Shown here: in pieces, positions 1-12,898 of the stretch
How positions within the stretch are numbered: the first letter of the stretch is position 1
How the letters are laid out: each line of letters opens with the position of its first letter
Assembly (NCBI GenBank): GCA_023333565.1
Contig: JAJKFH010003762.1
Location: 248,001 to 312,000 of the forward strand
Length of the DNA: 64,000 nucleotides
Reading direction: 5' to 3'
DNA from: Puffinus mauretanicus
Lineage: Eukaryota; Chordata; Aves; Procellariiformes; Procellariidae
Position numbers and translations under genes: made by a program
Notes under the pieces: generated by a model
Told to the model about the DNA's origin: nothing
The model's input: only the letters and a program-made list of their open reading frames with translations
The model's database searches: none

Positions 1-410
1 GGCTGTAATATAGATGTCTGTCTAATGGGCACTGGGCTAAGACCAACAAAATACCATTCATACAGGCCACTGAACAGCTTCTGATGTTAATTACCACTGG
101 CCTGAGTTGCATCTGTATTTTATTAACACTGTGTACAGAGTGAGTAGAATTCCAGATGGAGTACGGAGTACCTTTTTTCTTGTTTTGCCCATAATTGCAA
201 ATGCTTAAATTGTACTTGTAGCTGTTTTATGACTCGACATTGACCTTAAACTCTGTGCATTTGCTACAGTGGAACATTGCAATTTCTAGGGAGTGGAAAG
301 ATCATACAGAACTGGTCGATGATCTCTATGATGCAAATAAAAATAGTACCATGAGTGTTCAAATAAATATTTCTTTCCATTTTGTCTTTGCATTTTTATT
401 GCTTCCCCAG

Positions 411-564
411 GTCACTTGAATTGTCCTTCATGGGACAAGCTATGATTGCTTTGCAGACAGCAAAAAGACAGTGCTTTAAGAGCCCTGAAGATGTTAGAGC
501 AGTCCAGATGATTTGTGTTTCTGAGGGGAAGGCTTTTATTTCTGAACTGTTCACCTATTATTGA
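411..564 (+). CDS. Possible terminal coding exon, unrecognised protein (low confidence)
   Basis: An open frame of about 50 codons ends with TGA at 562-564. It is preceded by a splice-acceptor-like sequence: a pyrimidine-rich run from about 371 ending in TTCCCCAG at 403-410. If the acceptor is used, the exon starts at 411 in the last base of a codon and the peptide opens SLELSFMGQAMIALQ. An ATTAAA poly(A)-signal-like hexamer lies at 609-614. Composition is protein-like, with few low-complexity residues, but I do not recognise the family and see no motif. The rest of the gene would lie upstream of the window. It could equally be a chance open frame next to a cryptic acceptor. Acceptor, frame and hexamer are seen; the exon call is inference. 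Confidence 0.2.
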
Positions 565-949
565 TCTGAAAATGTACCTTTTTCCTCATGAAAATGCCTG
601 CCCTCAGAATTAAAAAAAGACATACTCCTAGCCTTGATGTGCCACCTCTCCATCAGCTCCCTGATGAGGTGCCCACCGCACTTCGGGTGGAAGTGATGAT
701 GACGGAGGGAATGAGCACCTTGGGCTGTGGAGCTGCCCTGGGTCTCAGTGGCTAATGCAGAGGGAAAGGAGGTGGGAGACTCAGGCCCAGCTCAGGGACC
801 AGATGCCATCTGCTCTGCACCACACTTCCCTCGTGGGAAGGCAGCCGCTCCCGCTCTGGCAGCTCCGGAGCCCAGGAGTTTTTTTTCAACTTGCTGCTCG
901 CTGCTGGCAGGCAGAGCTCTGCAGCCTCCTGAAAGTTTGAATCTGGAGC

Positions 950-1395
950 GGATGGTTTAACGAGGCTCCCTCACGTCCCCATCAGACGGGAGACGCGGTG
1001 CCTCTGCACCTTAACTCCCTTCTCCACCGTCTCCTTCAGCGGTGACGCCGCCACATCAGGGACGTGAGGGGGACAAGGCAGACACTTCCAGAACTGCAGG
1101 TATCAGATCCCTGGCGCCCTGCAGGGGCTGAGCCACCGCTGCCCCTTCTTGCCTCCAGCTAATCTGTGCACCGTATTTTGCTTTTCTGCTAGGTTCCCTT
1201 TTGCCGAGCAGGGATCCTTGCCTCTGGGAGAGGGGTGGCTGAAGGGGGGTGCTGCCTGGAGGAGGGCTTCACTTCCCCGGGACGCCTTTAGATGGCTCCC
1301 GCCCTCAGCGGTTGGGGCGGCCGCAGCCGGTGCCGCGGAGGGCGGCCGGGGTGATGGCCCGGGGGGGGACTGCTTTGAAGTTGAAGGCAGGCTCA
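950..1395. promoter_or_regulatory. Small CpG-dense, GC-rich patch (candidate CpG island)
   Basis: About 440 bp in an otherwise CpG-poor, AT-rich region carry roughly 25 CpG dinucleotides, concentrated at 960-1070 and 1275-1395. A NotI-type GCGGCCGC octamer is at 1317-1324, followed by a G8 run near 1371-1378. CpG retention suggests germline hypomethylation, as at promoters or enhancers. No TATA box or convincing first exon was identified. The open frames here are probably by-products of high GC. Confidence 0.35.
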
Positions 1396-4300
1396 GGGGA
1401 CGAATGAGAATGTGTGAAAATAGTATATGGCAAAAGTTAATGGAAAAGAGTGCCTCATTGCTCGCGGAGACGTTATTACATTTTTAAGGCGTTTATGAAC
1501 AACTAAAATGCATCTAGAACTGGGGAAAGAGTATTCCCCCCACCTGCCATGTTCCCCTCCCCACCTTCAAGCAATCCTCTTACTTATTAGAATTTCAACA
1601 CTGCTTTTCTTTGAAGTACAACCTGTATTTTCGTTATATTATTTCCATTCAGGCTATGGAAATAAAACTTATGACAGTGTTGATTGCTCAGATCTGCTCA
1701 GTCTTTGAAATTTGCATTAGATTATTCTAATCACTTAGCCTCATTGTATATATTTACACAAGCACTTTTGATGTTTAGACAGACCAGGCTGTAATGAGAC
1801 GTGCAGGGGGAAATATATACCCCAAAGAAAAGGAATGCTCTTTTTTCTCGGACCATATCTTAAACTAGAAGTTTTCGGATAAAACAGTGGGTCGATGCCT
1901 TCGGGACCTGAAGGGAACGACTGTAAGGCTGGGAAGATGGAGGGACTGGCTCTGCCTTCAGCTGCAGCAGGCAGAGACGGAGCGGGGCTGGGTCCCTGCA
2001 AGTGCGAGGAAGGCGGTGAGGACTTGTCTTCTCGCACCCCTCATCACCACTGTAACCTGCGCTCCTGGCTATCCTGACGAGAAGAAATTGTCCAGCCTGA
2101 ACCCATGATGTCTGTACCGACAGACATGAGTTTCTGGGGACTGAGCAGAAGGAGCAGCTGCCAAGTCCCGGCTCTACTGAATTCAGTGGGAATAGTAAAA
2201 TGTTCTTTTTTGGGGACAGCAAAAAGCCTGGCACTGTGGGGCAGTTGTGCTAGCTCTGGCCATGACATGCAGGCAAGTCCTGCAGGACCTGCGCTCCTGC
2301 AGGCAGGAGGCAGGAGATCTGGAAAGCGTTGCAGCCATACGCTCAAGTTAATTAATTTGGTCTCAGAGCTGGCTCGCTTAGATCCAGAACGAGAGGCAAC
2401 AGTGGAGACAGAAGCAACCCTTACATAGCAAATGTGACCAGGAAAAAGTGGTGGGGCAGGCCAGACAAAGGAGAAACAGATCTCTTGAGGACTGAAGAAG
2501 CTAAGGAATCTTTCTGGGAGATGAAGGAAATTGCCAGTTATCTCACATGGAGTTTAGCTTCGCAAAGGCTAGGGATCATATTTCTATTTGCATGTTAGTA
2601 TAGAAAGAATATTTGCAATTCTTGAAGTAGTGTAAAGGAGGAATATTCTGGATGACCCTGTTGTTAAATTGCTGTTACAATGAAATCTGGAGCAAATCAT
2701 CCATTATCCAACATACTACCCTGAAGACTGTAAAAACCATGGTAACTCTGTCCACACAGTATTAATTTTGTAACTTGAGATGGTAAAGTTTGTGGGTAAG
2801 GACCTTAAAAAAAAGAGAAGCCTGTTCCAAGAACATACACTTCCATAAACTCAATGACAGATGAAAGCAGACATTCTAACTCACACGCTGAAACGGATCT
2901 ATCCACTTAGACATGCAAATGTCATGTTTTGAATAAGTCTAACATTTTGAATTGTCAACACTGAAAACAGCTTTCACCAAAGGCAAGCTGGATTTTTCAG
3001 CTACCCTAAGGTTGTAAACTATGTAGAGTCAAGGAAAAAAATAAAGAACAAAACTAAAATGTTCTGCTTTATGAGGATTCAGTGATATAAAGAGGTTTTT
3101 AAGATAACATTTTCCACTTCGTAATCTTTTCACAAGCAAATATTTCTAGAAGCATAGCTCCCTCCCTACCTAGGACTACCTAGAACGGGGCAGCCAGGGC
3201 CTCTTGCCTGGGCTGGAAGAGGTGTGGGGTCATTGCCGGTGCTGGGTGGGCAGTCACCAAACACGCTCCTACTGCCTCTGGGGATGCAGCAGGAGGAACA
3301 CCCCAGAGCTTTCATTCTGGCTGAATTATTTTGTCCTTATTCCTAACTTGCAAGTTATATGCCTTGCTGTACTGGTAATGAGATGCTGTGATCCATGTGA
3401 GGCACAGTCAGGATGGAGAGAAGCTAATGGTCCTTCTTCACCTTAAAGGACATGAATTTGTGAAGCAGTCAGAAACATCAAGAGACTCATAACTTTTCTC
3501 CCCCACAAAAGTATGACAAGACATAGATAGCACATACAGTAGGAAGCACGTTTTTTTTCTCTCAGAGGTAACTGATTTCAACAGAACCATTTTGACTTAT
3601 GCCACAGGTATTGCTTCAGCTCCATGTCTGTAGAGAAGAGGGAAAAATGCATTTTGACGCCTATCCAACATCAGCAGAAATCTCCAGTGGTGGACAGGTT
3701 TATAATACGAGGGCTAAAGCCTCTTGCTGTAGCCCTCCAAACCTAAATGGGATCTCCTACCAGTTCTACCCTGAAGTCTCATGGGTGCCTAGTGTAGTCT
3801 TGCAGCTTCCTTGTGACAACAGATCAACTTTCCATCTTGACCACCATGATCTTACTCAGATATTCTAGGAGGTGCCCTCTCCTCTTCCACTAACAGATAG
3901 GCACGTAGCCTTGTATTTGGGACAATGAAGGTGAGGTGCTCCAAAGCTCATGTCCGACAGTAAAAGTGGATTTCAAAGGTGTTCCTCATTCAAATCCAGA
4001 AAATCTGACTAAGCTGTATGAACTCGTACTGCTGGTTATTAGTGGAGACTAACAGACTTCTGTACATTGAGGAGGGCAACTGATTTTTTTTTTTCAACTT
4101 CTTATGACCTAAAGGAGTCAGAAGACTGCTTTATGTTTATGCCTGAGAGTGTACAAAAAGACACAGAGAAATCACACCTCACCTTGCAACGTTATCATAC
4201 TGTTATTCTTCTGGGAGATGTTATAGCTTTTTCTACAGTTAAAACCTACAAGTTGCTAAAATAGCTGCCATTGTTATGTGCTACTCAGACATAAAACATG

Positions 4301-7185
4301 TCTATAGTTACCAAAACTGTGCTGTGAGGCCAATGGGTGTGAAAGACCTAACTAACTGTGAAGCTCTGGCTCTGGGTTACTTTTTGGGTTTGTCACGGAG
4401 AGGATGAAAGAGACATTTATATTAGAAGTTCAAGTCTCACCAAGGTGTGTTAAAGCTGAGAATAATTTTCATGTTAAAGACCTGTGGTAATTAAGCTTTA
4501 AGTTCTAGTTCAATTTTTGGAAGCAAATTCTTAAAAAAATAAATATTTATGACTAGGATTAAAAGATGTAATGAATGGACACGTGTCTTGAAACAGCTTC
4601 TGAAGTTAGTTTTGCTCAACTTGCTTATTCCTAATGCGGACAAAGATGATGCCTATGCTAAGGAAAAGTGAACCGAGTGATTTGCTTGAGATGTTTCCAA
4701 AAGCATTTATACCTTTTGCTAAAATAACCCAAAATGATATAAAAAAATCCGTTTCCTCTTAAAAAGAAACATCTCAAAAGCACATATTTCAGCATGCTTC
4801 CTCCCTGAGGATTCCTCAGTCTAGAAAAAAATGGATGTGTTTTCCAATTGCCTTCAAAAGGTTTGCATGTCTGCCAGGTGGTTTGCATCTGACAGTCAAA
4901 TACTGCTGATGAGAACCATCAATTCCTTCAAGGACTTGACGCTGCATCCAATTTGTATCGCAAGTGACTGTAAAAGGAGGTGACTGTAGCTATTATTTTG
5001 TTAGATTTAGTCAAAACATCCCCAGAAGAGGCAAGAGGGCATGCTGGGAATTGTTTGATGAGCCTGCTGGGAGAATAATTACATGGCCAGCAGTTTGTTC
5101 ACTTCATCTTTTGTAGCACTTCCTTAGAGGTTTTTGTGTGGTTTGAGCACTCGGCTTTTTGAATTAAAAAATCTTTACTGCCATTGTCTCTTTAGCTAAT
5201 TCCCAGATTATGCAGTCTCAGATGTGCATCCCAGGGCTGCTTCTGTGTTATATGAGGTATTAGAAAATTAAAATACTTTCTTCAGTATTTCCATTCTTAC
5301 TTGAGATGAAATTTTCTGCACCATAGCTGTGACTGAATTTAAAGAGTTGCCTGTTCTGGTTGGAATGCTTACATAGACCTTAGGCCATTTGTATTTTAAT
5401 CCTGCTTCTTTGAGCAGGATGAATGTCAAAATTTGCAACTTCAATACAATTTTTTTTTGTTAAAATTGCACATATAAACTTTGAATATTTTTTCTATGTA
5501 GCAACTTACAGCTTAAAGTTTTCTAGAGCAACTTAGGTACCAGGGAACCAAAGATCTGTTAGAATTTTAATTTGACTCAGCAGCTTTTGAAAAAATAAAT
5601 GGGTATGAGCCCCTGGAAGACAGTACGTGAAAGTATTACCAAAATATTAATCCTGAGTTGACAGGAAAATCGAAAGCTATGAAAGAAATCATATTAAAAC
5701 CTAGAAGCTGTGCTTATTCAACTGACTACAAGGGGTCCTTGATAGCTGTGGGTGCCTTCTATAAGGCAGGTAGACAAAAAAAACAGGTGGTAACAGCCAA
5801 CTCGATCCAGCAAACCATCCTGCCGAGAGCAGCCTGACTGGTTCTCTCTAGACCAGTTCTCTTCTCAGATGCTGTTCCTGATAAAATAGGCCAGCCTGAA
5901 TATATCCGAAGCCAGCCCTAGTCTCCGGTTTTCTCTGGTGGGCGTAGCACATGTGCTTTTCGGCTCTCCAGTATGAATGCGTATACACAGCCCCGTGTCT
6001 CTTGCTTTAAATAAGTTGAGATGAATACAAAGGAAGGAGGAGAAAAGAAAGTAAAGGAGGTAAAAATTACCATATCAGAGCCTTTTGGTGCTGGTTATAG
6101 GGATAAAAATATATTGCTTGTGACTTCGGTGAAATGAGAGTCTGCTGTTAGAGAGTTTACTACAATAAGTCTTGTTTGTGTACTCGGGGACTTCAGAAGA
6201 CTAACTTTATTGGAAAAGAGCTGGAAAAAACTGGATCATTGGCCGAAGCTTAAAAAAAAGAAGTTTCCTTGCTATGGAAAGAATATTAGCATTCTTACAA
6301 AGAAGGTTTTATAGAAACAAGAAATATTTTTAAAGCAAAACTCCCTTTGATGTTAATACTGCACAAAGCACAAAAAATATGAAAGAGCCTGTGGGATCCT
6401 ATTTTCTTCTGTGTGCGCTTCCCAATTCCTCTCTTTGCTAATGGGTCACTTGGGATGTGTCTTCTTCCCAGTGGCTGAACCAGGGCATCTTAGGAGGACA
6501 GCAGGGATACAAAGATTTCCTAAAAGATATGCTAGTGCTGTAACCAGTTTCTCAAAGAGGGAAATATTTCTGTTTTCTTTTCTCACCTTTTCTGTTTCTG
6601 CACCGTATCTGCTTCACCTTGCAGTTACTTGCCCAGCAGAAGTGGAACTTGAATTACCAGCCAGAATCAGTCCCAGCAATCTGCTCCTGACAGAAGTTAG
6701 TACTGGAGAAAAATCCCAAGAAATTACCTTATGGGTGATGAAGAAATGACAGGTATATACAGTGGAAGTTTCTTTTCTTTGTTCCATTCATTAGAAATCG
6801 GGCTTAACTGAAGCACAAGAATTTATATCCCTTTTAAGTGTTTAGTAAATTAAGGTAATCCATACCTTTTTGAACACTGAATATCTGTCAGAGGTCAATT
6901 ATGTGCTTTGTGTTCCTCATAAAATTATTTCCTCTTACATTTTTAACTCCTGATCTTTTGATCTTTTATTTTCCATTAAAAAGCCACTCTAGCTCAGGAC
7001 TATATTATTTAAAGCTGAATTTAATTATCATTTTATCTAACTTCTTTTATATTGAAGTAAGGCTTACTGATCTTCAATTTACAGTGATTTTAATTAAAAA
7101 AACACACCCAAAGCACAACAAAAAGAACCTCTGAAATCCTTTTGTAAATAATAGCTAGCTGTAGAAGGATTGCAAATAAAGGTGG

Positions 7186-7232
7186 GTTTTTTTGTTCTGT
7201 TTGGTTTTTTTTTTTTTCTTTTTTTTGGGGGG
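7186..7232. repeat. T-rich low-complexity run ending in G6
   Basis: Nearly pure T interrupted by single G or C bases, followed by GGGGGG at 7227-7232. It is simple low-complexity sequence and could be the poly(A)-like relic of an old insertion, but no element is recognisable beside it. Confidence 0.7.
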
Positions 7233-10199
7233 TGGAGGTTAGCAAGTTGGACATTTAATCCTTAACTTTCCTCAGAATTCTATTATTCATCACTGTCCTA
7301 TTTACCAGATTCTTTTAGTATCTTGTGCTGATATACCACTAGCTAACTTTACCTCAGTTCTATTGCCTAAGGGTCAGCTTTGATTTCAAAGTTATACCTT
7401 TCAATATGCTTTGGAACACATTTTTAGAAAGTGGCGAACTTTATTTGTATACAAAAACGTTCCTTCAAGTCAACGATACATATGTACCTTACTGGCTGTT
7501 GGATTTTCCGCTTCGTTTTTAAGTTCATGTAGTTATGAGCTATGCCCACTCCGCTTATATACAGTTTGGTATTGTCAATACTTAAAAATCAGTATATATG
7601 ATATAAAATGATAAAATGATAAAATTTGTCCTGACAGAAGGAACGTATCAGATAGAAACAGCTCACCTGCTCTGCTCAACACACCGATACCAGACCTGCT
7701 TCCACAGCCCGATGCCACTGATGCCCCCAAAGCAGTGCTGAAGGGACCCGAGACTCAGCTTGAAGCGCTTGGCTCCGCAGCCTTTGCGCTCCCGCCTGAC
7801 GGGGGGTGACCCTTCACTGGCGGGTGCCTTCTTGTCACTGATGCTGGAAGTAGAGCCCGGGCAGGACGCAGGCAGCTTTGTTTTGTGCCAGCTGCATCTG
7901 GGGTACTTGGGGAGGCAACCCGAGCTGAAGTCGGGAGCTCCAAGCAGGGTCTGCGTGGTACCCTGTGCTCCCCGGGGAAAATGCCTACGAGCATCAGAAG
8001 GCAAAGCTGGCATGGAGAGGTAGGATTTTCCTCAGGGATTTTCAGGGACATACCTCCATCCGTTCTCCAGAGGGGAAAGGTGCCAGTATCTTTCTTTCAC
8101 AAACTGAGCAGCAAACAAGTCTTTGTCAGCTGGGGGTGGAGAATTGCAAGCGGTGCAGTGTGGGTGAGGGAACGCCCTCGGGACCGGGAAGACCCTTGCT
8201 TAGTCCTCCCTTCTCTGCTACGGAGGGACTCAAGCCCACATCTTCTCCTCTGTTATCCCCGGCAGGCAATTTTCCCCACTGAAAAACAAGAAAAAGAAAA
8301 TAGGGTCAGAGTGAGAAATCAAGGAAGGGGAATTACTTTCTTGCCTAGGGATAGGGAGATACTATACTATGACTGTTTTTACTGATATAAACCTAATTGC
8401 AAAAACAGAGCAGGGAAAAAGAACCAGACGTCTCCAGAGGTTGGCCTCTAGCAGGCTGAAGAGTGACATTTCCCTTGTTTTTCTTTCTGACCAAACGCAG
8501 CTGGACAACGTTATGCGGATGGTGTGGGTAAGCCCGTGCTGTTGGTTCCCATGCACTGCTTTTCACACATTTAGGTCTATAGGGTGCCCATGTTCACAAA
8601 CATTCAAATGACCTAAAAATAAAAGAAGGAAAAATTGCTGCAGGAAAATGCCAGTTACCCACAGGCAATGACTGGATACCACTAAATCAAACTCATTTCA
8701 TACTGTAAGTAGGCTACATTTCACTTTGACAGGCAGCCTTTTTTATTTTTCACTTTGGGTTTTTGGTGTTTTGGTTTTTTTTTTGTAAGATGTCAGATGT
8801 TTTTTACTGGTAACTAAGGAAAAACTTATAATAGAAGCATTATTCCTCTTCATGTATGAATTAACTCCTGAGTCTCTGTGAAGCCTCACAAAAGCTATCT
8901 TTCCATAGTGGGTTACACCAGAAAGCTCTGATTTAGATTCTTATATAATTAAACACTACATTGTATAACCAAAGCAACACAACTTCATTAAAAAGTATTA
9001 ATAATGAAATTCCGTTATGGAAATCAATTCACACAGGCAGAAAAATCAGATTTTATTGCCATCTAACAAGGATTTGCACAGGCAAATTTTGTCTTCGTTC
9101 GACAATATAAAAGATCACATTTTCATTCTTGCAAACATAGTTTTGAAAACAGTGCTGTAGAAATCACTGCCTCAACCAGGATAACGCAACATACTGCATC
9201 CAGGGGATGAAATACCATCCATGTAGCAAAGAGAAATGTGTTTAGTCAGAGGTCAAATCAAAAGGAATGGGGTGGAAAGATTTCCCGCTTGCCAGCAGGA
9301 AGTAAGTTTAATTATTCCATGCCACTGCTCATCTCATCCGAGGTAATGAGCTCCATGACAATTCAGAGGCAGGCAAGCGGAGATTCTTTCTTCCAAACCG
9401 AAAATGCAGATACGATAAAAAAGAAATGGCATATTTTAAAAAAGAAAAAAAGAGAAATCAATGCAGGGAAAAACTAACAGTCTAATATCTCCACATTTAA
9501 CGACAAAGATAGTTACTATTTCCTTTGAGAAGTTACGAATGCAGATCAAGTTATTTCAGACTAAAAATATTAGCAAATTTATTCTCAAATCATAAACTTG
9601 CCAAAAATTCTGCATCAGAAACTAAACCGTAAATCCACATTCTCTAGGTTGATATAAGTTGGGATGTGACTGGATGTGCACTTAAGTCTGTGAGCACGGG
9701 ACCATGTCCAAGTTCTGCCATTCAGATGCAGCCTAGTTCTGTAACGGTCGTCTGTGAATAACAACCACGCAGAAGATGTGAAAAAGGTGGTTTCAGGTGA
9801 AGTGAACTGTGAAGTGTGAAATAAGCTTTACAAAAAGCAATGTCTGCTTCAGGAGAGTTTATTTTCAGAATTAGTTTCAACATGCACAGGCTTACACGCG
9901 TAAGTGTCTGTTTATACGGATGTTTATCCTGGAGTATTCCAATTTTGGAGACTTAATCGTGATGTCAAAATCAGGAGGCTGGGCTCACAGTAGGGAGAAA
10001 AGGGCTCCTCTGAAAGGCAATTCAGAAGAGGAGTCTAAGCTGGGTGGTTTCTGTTCCTCTTTACAAAATTGAGAGAGGGAGGTTTGCTCACAAAGGAGTG
10101 AAAATACCTTCTTACATGCTCATTTACTGAGTCTCAGTATTCATTATTGCCGAGTCACCATGTACCAATTACTGCCTTGCCCAATATCTTCCAAATTTT

Positions 10200-10234
10200 T
10201 ATATATATATACACACACTATATATATCTATAAT
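10200..10234. repeat. (TA)n(CA)n(TA)n microsatellite
   Basis: Alternating TA, then CA, then TA dinucleotides form a compound AT-rich microsatellite, flanked by ordinary AT-rich sequence. Confidence 0.85.
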
Positions 10235-12556
10235 AGACCTTGAAATAGATATGCAGCAAGAGAATTTTGTACTGCAGATTGCAGCTGAAAACACAATCAT
10301 CAAATGGCTTCTCTATTCTTCAGTTCTGCCATTCTTCTCAACAGGACTTCCTAAGTACTTGGGACTGTATTACCTTCTTGCCTTTATATTGAATAGTAAC
10401 ATGCCCAGATACCACTTAACAGAGAACACCATTTCCATGACTTTGATTCCATGATAGGATCTACCTTTTTTGTGGAGATTTGCCTACATAATTTAGAAAT
10501 CTGACCTCCAAGAAATATTTAGAGAGGAACAAAAGAAACGGCGCTTTCAAATGGAAGAGGTTCTTTTGAAATGGAAACCAATCTGGAATAGGTTGCTCAG
10601 AGAAAATAGACAGTGGTACAAAGCCCTACACCCAGAAAATTGGAAGAATTTGTAGTGTAAGTAGAGATTTTAAGCCCTTTATAGCTCCTACAGGATTGCA
10701 CCTCTTAAGGAAGATAAGAAATACAGATGCTTTTTTTTTTTCTGATGGGAAAAAGAAAAAGTCAGGTACCAGGATGCAATATAAAAGCAGAAATTTTAGG
10801 ACCTTTAAAGGGTCAGTGCTCTTTTTTCCCCCACCTTCTCAAAAGGGAGTGGTGTAAAAGAACACATTCTAAATTTCCCTTCCCCGAATTAATTTCCATA
10901 TGTCTGTGATATATGAGACGAGTCAAGATACCATTGTAATTGTAAGGCAAACAGACATTCTGTTTTCATAATGGAAAATTCTAATAGCTCCAGACTTTTT
11001 AATTAGAGCATCGAATCTCTGCTGCAGTACCAAGCTCCTTCTACCAGTGGACAGCTGATTTAGTGACTATTCAGGCCTTGCCTGCATTCTTTAAATCAAA
11101 GGTAAAGGAACTTTCAGGATTATTACTGAAATTTGATCTATTTAAGGAAAGCAATAGAGAATTCTTTTCCCCTCTTTTATAGAATAAGTTTATAGGTAAT
11201 TAAATTGAAGTATGATTTTGGACATATTTATGTTACAGTGCTGCTGGCTGCTGTTGCTGCATACACTGCAACTGCTGTAGAGGGACAAGAGATGCAGCCG
11301 CTCTGTCAACAGAAGCACTGCAGTGCTAATGACAAATGGGAAATCTCTCACCCAGGGTGCAGAATGTGAATATCAATGGCTGCTGTGCACTTAAGGAAAG
11401 ATTATGCTCACATGTTTCCTATTTAATCCCTACCAAATCCAAATCTACCTAACAAAGATTAAAAAATACGGTTATTATTTATTTACTTGATTGGTAATCC
11501 CATTGCTGGTTAACCAGCCAGAAACCACAAAACGCTGGCCTGTCTCCCCAGCATTCACCCCATCAGCTTTGCAGACTATGAGGCAACGTGACTTTTTTTC
11601 TCCCATCTCTGCATGAGGAACTTGAAGCACGTTCTTATGAAGCAAAGCAAATCCTCCAACAACCTCTAAAACCAGGTTTTAAATTGCTGAAATGATTGTC
11701 TTCTGATAGAACTATTTCTGAGAAGCTGGGAAAAAAGTGGAGATAGTGAGATCCCATTTTACTTCCTCCAGATTTTTTTTCCAAGAGAGCTCATTATGAA
11801 GACAGCGACTTGGTATGGACTGAAGCAAGCTTTCATGAGGACTGTGATCTGGGGTATCCTCATCATAGATTTAGCTATAGATGCTTTAAGATTTTATACG
11901 AAGCACAAGAATTCCAGAAATATGGATCTGACTTAACATGAAGAAGCAAAGGGAAAATGGCTTGAATTCACACTTACAGAAGAGTAGGCTTCGTATCTGT
12001 GTGTTTCCTTTTCTATATTACCCTCTGTTAGCAGAAAGATGCATTACTGGCAATGCATTATATTGTGCGGGAAAGCTGAAGAGGTGCCTACGTCCTAGGA
12101 CTAAAAAATTCCCAGACAGTCATGCTCACAGCACTCAAAAAAACCAACACAAAAACCCCCAAACAAAACAAAAAATGAGTTCTACACCCCAGGACAGTAT
12201 TAAAAACTAGAGCCTAGTAAGGCAGCCTTACTTTTGCTCTGTGACCTGTTTTACACTAGCTCTGCACATTGCTTGCTATGATATCATCCTAGTTTCATTT
12301 TTCCTTAATTGGAAATAAAGCAGCTCATTTTTACCTTAGTGGATCTGAAGGTTAAACATAAGTCATTGTTCTGGTATTTCTCAGTTCCCACCTTCATCAT
12401 TCTGAACCTCTGGCCAGCTGCAATTCAACTTGACAGAGGTGGAAAAGTCTCTTGTATGTTATCTTTCAGCATGTTTCATGAAAGTAGGTAGTCAGGAAGA
12501 AGAGAGGGATGCTATTTGTGCACCTTTTGAGCGACAGCGTTCTCCGCGGAAATTAT

Positions 12557-12561
12557 ATGCT
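12557..12561. repeat. 5-bp target-site duplication, left copy (ATGCT)
   Basis: ATGCT immediately precedes the LTR terminal TGT. An identical ATGCT follows the LTR at 13140-13144. A perfect 5-bp duplication is the usual signature of ERVL-type integration. Confidence 0.85.
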
Positions 12562-12689
12562 TGTCGTGGTTTAACCCCAACCGGCAACTAAGCCCCACAC
12601 AGCTGCTCACTCACTCCCTCCACAATGGGATGGGGGAGAGAATCGGAAGGGTAAAAAGTGAGAAAACTCGTGGGTTGAAATAAAGACCG

Positions 12690-12695
12690 TTTAAT
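12690..12695 (-). terminator. LTR poly(A)-signal-like hexamer ATTAAA
   Basis: On the minus strand this reads ATTAAA within CCTATTAAACGG. The same context occurs in the other LTR at 42933-42938, so it is the likely family polyadenylation signal. Confidence 0.5.
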
Positions 12696-12875
12696 AGGTA
12701 AAGCAAAAGCCGTGCACGCAAGCAAAGCAAAACGAGGAATTCATTCACTGCTTCCCATCGGCAGGCAGGTCTTCAGCCACCTCCAGGAAAGCAGGGCTCC
12801 ATCACGCGTAACGGTGACTTGGGAAGACAAACACCATTGCTCCGAACGTCCCCCCTTCCTTTTTCTTCGCCCAGT

Positions 12876-12883
12876 CTTATATG
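12876..12883 (-). promoter_or_regulatory. LTR TATA-like box
   Basis: CATATAAG on the minus strand, a few bases downstream of the TGACGTCA site in LTR orientation. Position and spacing fit an LTR core promoter. Activity is not shown. Confidence 0.55.
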
Positions 12884-12890
12884 CTGAGCA

Positions 12891-12898
12891 TGACGTCA
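12891..12898 (-). promoter_or_regulatory. Perfect CRE octamer TGACGTCA in the LTR U3
   Basis: The palindromic CREB/ATF consensus lies just upstream of the TATA-like box. The matching site in the second LTR (42753-42760) is TGACATCA, a single transition at the CpG. The intact CpG here suggests either a younger copy or less deamination. Confidence 0.6.

Larger units (their letters stand above)
615..12556. other. Non-coding unique DNA, no gene seen
   Basis: Apart from the CpG-dense patch listed separately, this stretch shows no gene, RNA gene or recognisable repeat family. A GC-richer block at about 7700-8270 holds several overlapping open frames on both strands, as expected from base composition. 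T-runs occur near 4084-4095 and 7186-7226, and a (TA)n/(CA)n tract near 10200. An A/C-rich simple stretch lies near 12137-12175. The rest is AT-rich single-copy-looking sequence. Confidence 0.5.

Noticed and set aside
6411..6749. 112-codon frame containing a splice-acceptor-like CACCTTGCAG near 6615-6624 and a donor-like CAGGTATA after 6747
   Set aside because: A TGA stop lies just before the donor in the open frame, and the downstream sequence shows no partner exon. No recognisable domain.
7885..8385. 166-codon open frame on the plus strand, the second longest frame outside the CR1
   Set aside because: It lies in a GC-richer block where several frames are open on both strands. Composition is arginine- and serine-rich without motifs, and no splice or conserved context is visible.
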